Positions 33,654 to 36,565 of a stretch of 36,565 nt of DNA are shown here, in pieces (position 1 is the first letter of the stretch; each line of letters begins with the position of its first letter). The position numbers were made by a program, and so were the translations under genes. The stretch is from positions 1-36,565 of the forward strand of contig SIBK01000047.1 in the NCBI GenBank assembly GCA_009695205.1, in the 5' to 3' direction. The notes beneath the pieces are model-generated. The model saw only the letters and a program-made list of their open reading frames with translations, was not told the DNA's origin and ran no database searches. The DNA comes from Pedosphaera sp. (GTDB lineage: Bacteria; Verrucomicrobiota; Verrucomicrobiia; Limisphaerales; UBA9464).

Positions 33654-34931
33654 ATGAGAACACGTCTGATTTTTCCCCTCGTCCTCGCCGCAGTCCTCTT
33701 GCTGCCCGCCGGCACGCCCGCCGCCGCCGCGGACTGGCCGCAATGGCTCGGACCCGACCGTAATGGGCACGTCGCATCCGGCGTCACTGCGCCCGCCACG
33801 CTCCCGAAGGAGTTGAAGGCGGCATGGAAGGTTTCGAGCGGTGGCGGCTTTTCCGCGCCCGTCGTGGCTGGCGGCAAACTTATATACCTCGATGAGAACG
33901 GCAGCCGCGAGATCGCCCATTGCCTCGATGCCGCCACGGGCAAGGAGTTGTGGCAGATCGACTACGCCGATCGCTTCGAAGACGAATGGGGCGCGGGCCC
34001 GCGCGCCACGCCCATCATCGACCGCGACCGTGTTTACGTTCAGTCCTGCAACGGCGAGTTGCGCTGCATCAGCCTCGGCGATGGCAAGGTGATCTGGGGC
34101 GCGAACTTCGAGAAGGACTTCGGGGTGAAATTCCTCGGGAGCAAGGCGAATGAAGGCACCGCCTCCCGCCGCGGGAACAACGGCTCGGGCGTGATCGTCG
34201 GCGATCGCTTCATCGTTCCGGTCGGCGGCACGGACGGAGCGAGCCTCGTCTGCTTCGACAAACGCACCGGGAAAGTTCTCTGGAAAAGCGGCACGGACGA
34301 GGCGGCCTATTCCTCCTTCATCACCGCCACTCTCGCCGGCACCCCGCAGGTGATCGCCTTGACTGCTGACGCGCTCTGCGGTGCGGCGCTCGACACGGGG
34401 AAAATTCTCTGGCGCGTTCCCCTCAAGACCAATGCCAAGCGCCACGCCGCCACTCCGGTCGTCATCGGCGACACAGTGGCCGTGAACTCACACACCTTCG
34501 GCATCCTCTGCTTCAAAATCGTGAAACAGGGCGACGCCTTCACCGCCGAGCGCGCGTGGGCGAACACGGAACAAAAGATCAATCTCGCGACGCCTGTGCT
34601 CGTTGACGGGAATCTCTACTGCCAGGGCGCGGCGCGCGATTACGTCTGCGTGGATGCGAAGACCGGTGTAACCAAGTGGAAACAGACCGGTTTCGGCCTC
34701 GGCAAAAAAGATTACGCCTCCACCATCGGCCTCGGCGATCGCCTGCTTGTTCTTACGGAAGACGGACAGCTCCTCCTCCTTGCCACCAGCCCGGAGAAAT
34801 ACACCGAGATTGCGCGCCTCCAAGTCTGCGGGAATACGTGGTGCCACCCCGCGTTCGCCGACGGCAAGCTCTACGTGCGCGACGCGCGCCAGCTTCTGTG
34901 TGTGGACCTGTCGCCCAGCGTCATTCCGTGA
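33654..34931 (+). CDS. Secreted PQQ-type beta-propeller protein
   Basis: 425 residues from ATG 33654, which opens a signal peptide (MRTRLIFPLVLAAVLLLPAG...AAAA). The mature N-terminus DWPQWLGPDRNGHVASGV is the hallmark of the planctomycete/verrucomicrobial outer PQQ-like repeat proteins. Propeller blades repeat as LDAATGKELWQIDY, SLGDGKVIWGANFE, DKRTGKVLWKSGTD, DTGKILWRVPLK and DAKTGVTKWKQTG. These repeats do not bind PQQ necessarily; residues for quinone or calcium binding are not evident, so an enzymatic role is unproven. It probably sits outside the cytoplasm as a binding or structural propeller. No partner gene is next to it. Confidence 0.88.
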   Translation: MRTRLIFPLVLAAVLLLPAGTPAAAADWPQWLGPDRNGHVASGVTAPATLPKELKAAWKVSSGGGFSAPVVAGGKLIYLDENGSREIAHCLDAATGKELWQIDYADRFEDEWGAGPRATPIIDRDRVYVQSCNGELRCISLGDGKVIWGANFEKDFGVKFLGSKANEGTASRRGNNGSGVIVGDRFIVPVGGTDGASLVCFDKRTGKVLWKSGTDEAAYSSFITATLAGTPQVIALTADALCGAALDTGKILWRVPLKTNAKRHAATPVVIGDTVAVNSHTFGILCFKIVKQGDAFTAERAWANTEQKINLATPVLVDGNLYCQGAARDYVCVDAKTGVTKWKQTGFGLGKKDYASTIGLGDRLLVLTEDGQLLLLATSPEKYTEIARLQVCGNTWCHPAFADGKLYVRDARQLLCVDLSPSVIP

Positions 34932-35087
34932 CGTCGCCCCCCTCTCATTCCATCGAACTCCCGACAATGAAACGATTGCTGACGAGAAAGCAACGGGGTC
35001 AACCCTAGCCGCGGAGCGCCAAGCAATATCCTCTCACTTTCATTACGAACTAACGACCTGTCCCTCTATTTTTAGGCCGCACTGACG

Positions 35088-36134
35088 GTGGTCAAGACAG
35101 TGACGGCCGTGACCGGAATCACCGACACGACAAAGATCATTGTTCACACCACCTTTCTTGGTGGCGGCCTGGGTCGGAGGATCGAGCAAGACTACATCAG
35201 TCAGGCGATCCAAGTGGCAATGCAGGTGAAGCGCCCCGTCAAGCTCACCTGGATGCGCGAAGAGGACTTAGCCCATGACCAATACCCTCGAATAGCTCTC
35301 ATTCGGGCCAAGACCGGCCTTGGCGCCGACAACAAGATCGCGGCGTGGTCGTATCGAAATGTTTCGCCTTCCATCCTCAGCCAGCGTGGGGTTCCGGGCC
35401 TGTACTCACTGGCCGTCGAGGTATCTAGGAGCCTCCATTACAATCGAGGAACCCATGTTACGGAATGGATTCCTCTCCAGGCGAGAGTCCCGGTCGGATT
35501 CTGGCGGTCGGTGGGCAGTTCGATCAATGCATTTCCTGTCGAGCGAATGATGGACATGCTCGCGAACGCCGCGGGCCTTGATCCCTTTGCCTTCCGCTAC
35601 AGTGTGGTCAAGGATAGGGATGACCGGGCGCGCGCGGTTTTAGAGAAGGCGGATCAGCTAAGCGCCTGGCGCAATTCCCTTCCTACCGGTCGCGCGTGGG
35701 GCATGGCGCTAACAGAATCGTTCGGCACCCTCGTCTGCGAGGTCGTGGAAGTGTCACAACCGGCATTAGGATCTTTGACAGTTCATCGAGTGGCCTGCGT
35801 GGTCGATTGCGGAACCGTGATCAACCCTGGTTCCGTCGAAGCCCAGATGGAGGGCTCCATCGTGCATGGGTTGACGGCGGCACTCTGGGGCCAGGTAACC
35901 TTCACCAACGGCGTTGCCAATCAAACGAACATCAACAAGTATCGGATGCTGCGCCTCAACGAAATGCCGACCATCAGCGTTCAAATCATCGCCAGCACCA
36001 ATCCTCCCAGCGGTGTCGGTGAACCCGGTGTTCCACCAATCACTCCAGCAGTCGCCAATGCCTTTTCCCGCCTCACCGGAACCCAGGTCACGTCGTTGCC
36101 GTTATTCCCTGGCGCCACCATGAGTGGCATCTAA
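35088..36134 (+). pseudogene. 5'-truncated molybdopterin-binding oxidase subunit (IorB-like, xanthine dehydrogenase family)
   Basis: The 348-residue product corresponds to the C-terminal half of IorB-type aldehyde/isoquinoline oxidoreductases. It carries VHTTFLGGGLGRRIEQDYIS, KRPVKLTWMREEDLAHDQYP, GFWRSVGSSINAFPVERMMD, RGRAWGMALTESFGTLV-like text (here GRAWGMALTESFG), HRVACVVDCGTVINPGSVEA and PSGVGEPGVPPITPAVANAF, with the conserved glutamate in GVGEPG. Full IorB proteins are about 700-750 residues; the first 350-400 are missing. The frame is closed by a TAG at 35073-35075, just before similarity begins, and the sequence upstream to 34931 has no related coding text. This is a gene remnant created by a deletion or rearrangement, unless the missing part is elsewhere. 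An XdhC-like gene follows by 6 bases. Confidence 0.85.
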
Positions 36135-36140
36135 TCACAG

Positions 36141-36565
36141 TTGAATGAACTGAGTTCCATTCTGAAGGCTTGGCGGGACGCTCGGTCCAGCGGCAAGAAT
36201 GGCGTTCTCGCGACCGTCGTTCACGTGATCGGTTCCGCCTACCGGCGTCCCGGGGCACGCATGCTCATCCTGCCCGACGGGCAGCGACTCGGCACCATCA
36301 GTGGCGGATGCCTTGAGGGCGATGTCGCCCGCAAAGTGACTTGGTGGACATCGGACACGGGAACGGTGCTCCGCATTTTTGACAACACCACGGAGGATGC
36401 CGCCTGGGAGTTTGGACTAGCCCGACTTAGCGGATTCGCGACCTTGAAAATGAATTTTCGAGGATCGAATTTTTATAACTCATTGATTTCGAAGGGGGAG
36501 TTTCCGTCGAATCGCGCGAAAGTGGCTGTAGTGCGGACCTACCCCCTTCCGGTTCCCCCCAGAGT
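36141..36565 (+). CDS. XdhC/CoxI-like cofactor-insertion protein, running off the window and losing similarity
   Basis: Open from TTG 36141 to the window end (at least 141 residues, no stop). The first 90 residues are XdhC-like: LATVVHVIGSAYRRPGARML, DGQRLGTISGGCLEGDVARK and DNTTEDAAWEFGL. XdhC-type proteins help insert sulfurated molybdenum cofactor into xanthine-dehydrogenase-family enzymes, which fits the IorB fragment upstream. After AWEFGL (about 36418) the family would continue with a G-C-N-G motif, but the text becomes ARLSGFATLKMNFRGSNFYN, unrelated and more AT-rich. So the gene is probably broken here by an insertion or rearrangement, or the assembly joins unlike pieces. The frame stays open by chance or by fusion. 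Confidence 0.7.
   Translation, partial: MNELSSILKAWRDARSSGKNGVLATVVHVIGSAYRRPGARMLILPDGQRLGTISGGCLEGDVARKVTWWTSDTGTVLRIFDNTTEDAAWEFGLARLSGFATLKMNFRGSNFYNSLISKGEFPSNRAKVAVVRTYPLPVPPR
36419..36565. other. AT-richer segment of different character at the right edge
   Basis: From about 36419 the composition changes: ATTTTCGAGGATCGAATTTT and neighbours are clearly more AT-rich than the preceding XdhC text. It could be the end of a mobile element, a contig-edge repeat or a rearrangement breakpoint. No terminal inverted repeat can be judged because the element would continue outside the window. Confidence 0.4.

Noticed and set aside
1-36565. CRISPR arrays, rRNA genes and complete insertion sequences
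   Set aside because: No regularly spaced repeats, rRNA-like text or transposase domains were seen; the right edge may hold an element end but it cannot be judged.

Overview
The window reads as a chromosomal segment of a member of the Verrucomicrobiota, perhaps Pedosphaera or Limisphaerales-like. This is inferred from gene content, not from a marker gene. The main clues are a DUF1800/DUF1501 pair, a ThuA plus DUF1080 (3-keto-disaccharide hydrolase-like) fusion, many large secreted proteins with long signal regions, weak Shine-Dalgarno sequences, frequent GTG/TTG starts, and an AsmA-like giant protein.

Layout. 1-546 holds no convincing gene. 547-2454 is a secreted S9 prolyl-oligopeptidase-type peptidase. 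2455-3305 is a hairpin-rich stretch without a believable gene, ending at tRNA-Gly(CCC) (3306-3379, minus). 3528-5618 carries a class II aldolase and an exported sialidase-like beta-propeller. 5746-13689 (minus) is a four-gene unit transcribed as DUF1800, DUF1501, ThuA-DUF1080, then a double-PDZ protein; it looks like an exported system for large-substrate or polysaccharide handling. 13802-15634 holds an M50-like membrane metallopeptidase, an Ala-rich helical secreted protein with a strong terminator, and a small lipoprotein. 15651-18024 (minus) is a DUF4266 lipoprotein / outer-membrane barrel / WCPFC thioredoxin unit, and the thioredoxin gene is frameshifted in a G8 tract. 18077-18931 is panB. 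18928-26657 (minus) is mnmA, a CAP-domain protein, a ClpX-like AAA+ ATPase without the N-terminal zinc finger or the IGF loop, and an AsmA-like protein. 26765-32328 (plus) holds an O-antigen ligase-type protein, a SIS-domain phosphosugar protein, a zinc-ribbon/scramblase-like gene split by an in-frame amber codon, a rhomboid whose catalytic Ser is Phe, and a phosphohexomutase. 32560-34931 holds a YceI lipoprotein and a PQQ-type beta-propeller. 35088-36565 holds a 5'-truncated molybdopterin oxidase subunit (IorB-like) and an XdhC-like gene whose family similarity stops abruptly before the window edge.

The most unusual signals are (1) the amber-split scramblase-like gene directly coupled to a probable pseudo-rhomboid, (2) a ClpX paralogue apparently unable to dock ClpP, (3) the DUF4266/barrel/thioredoxin unit with its homopolymer frameshift, (4) the DUF1800-DUF1501-ThuA/DUF1080-PDZ operon with a carbohydrate-binding-like insertion, and (5) the hairpin-dense, possibly RNA-coding region beside tRNA-Gly. 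Several single-base lesions (amber codon, G8 frameshift, Ser-to-Phe) could be real decay, recoding or sequencing error, and need read-level confirmation.
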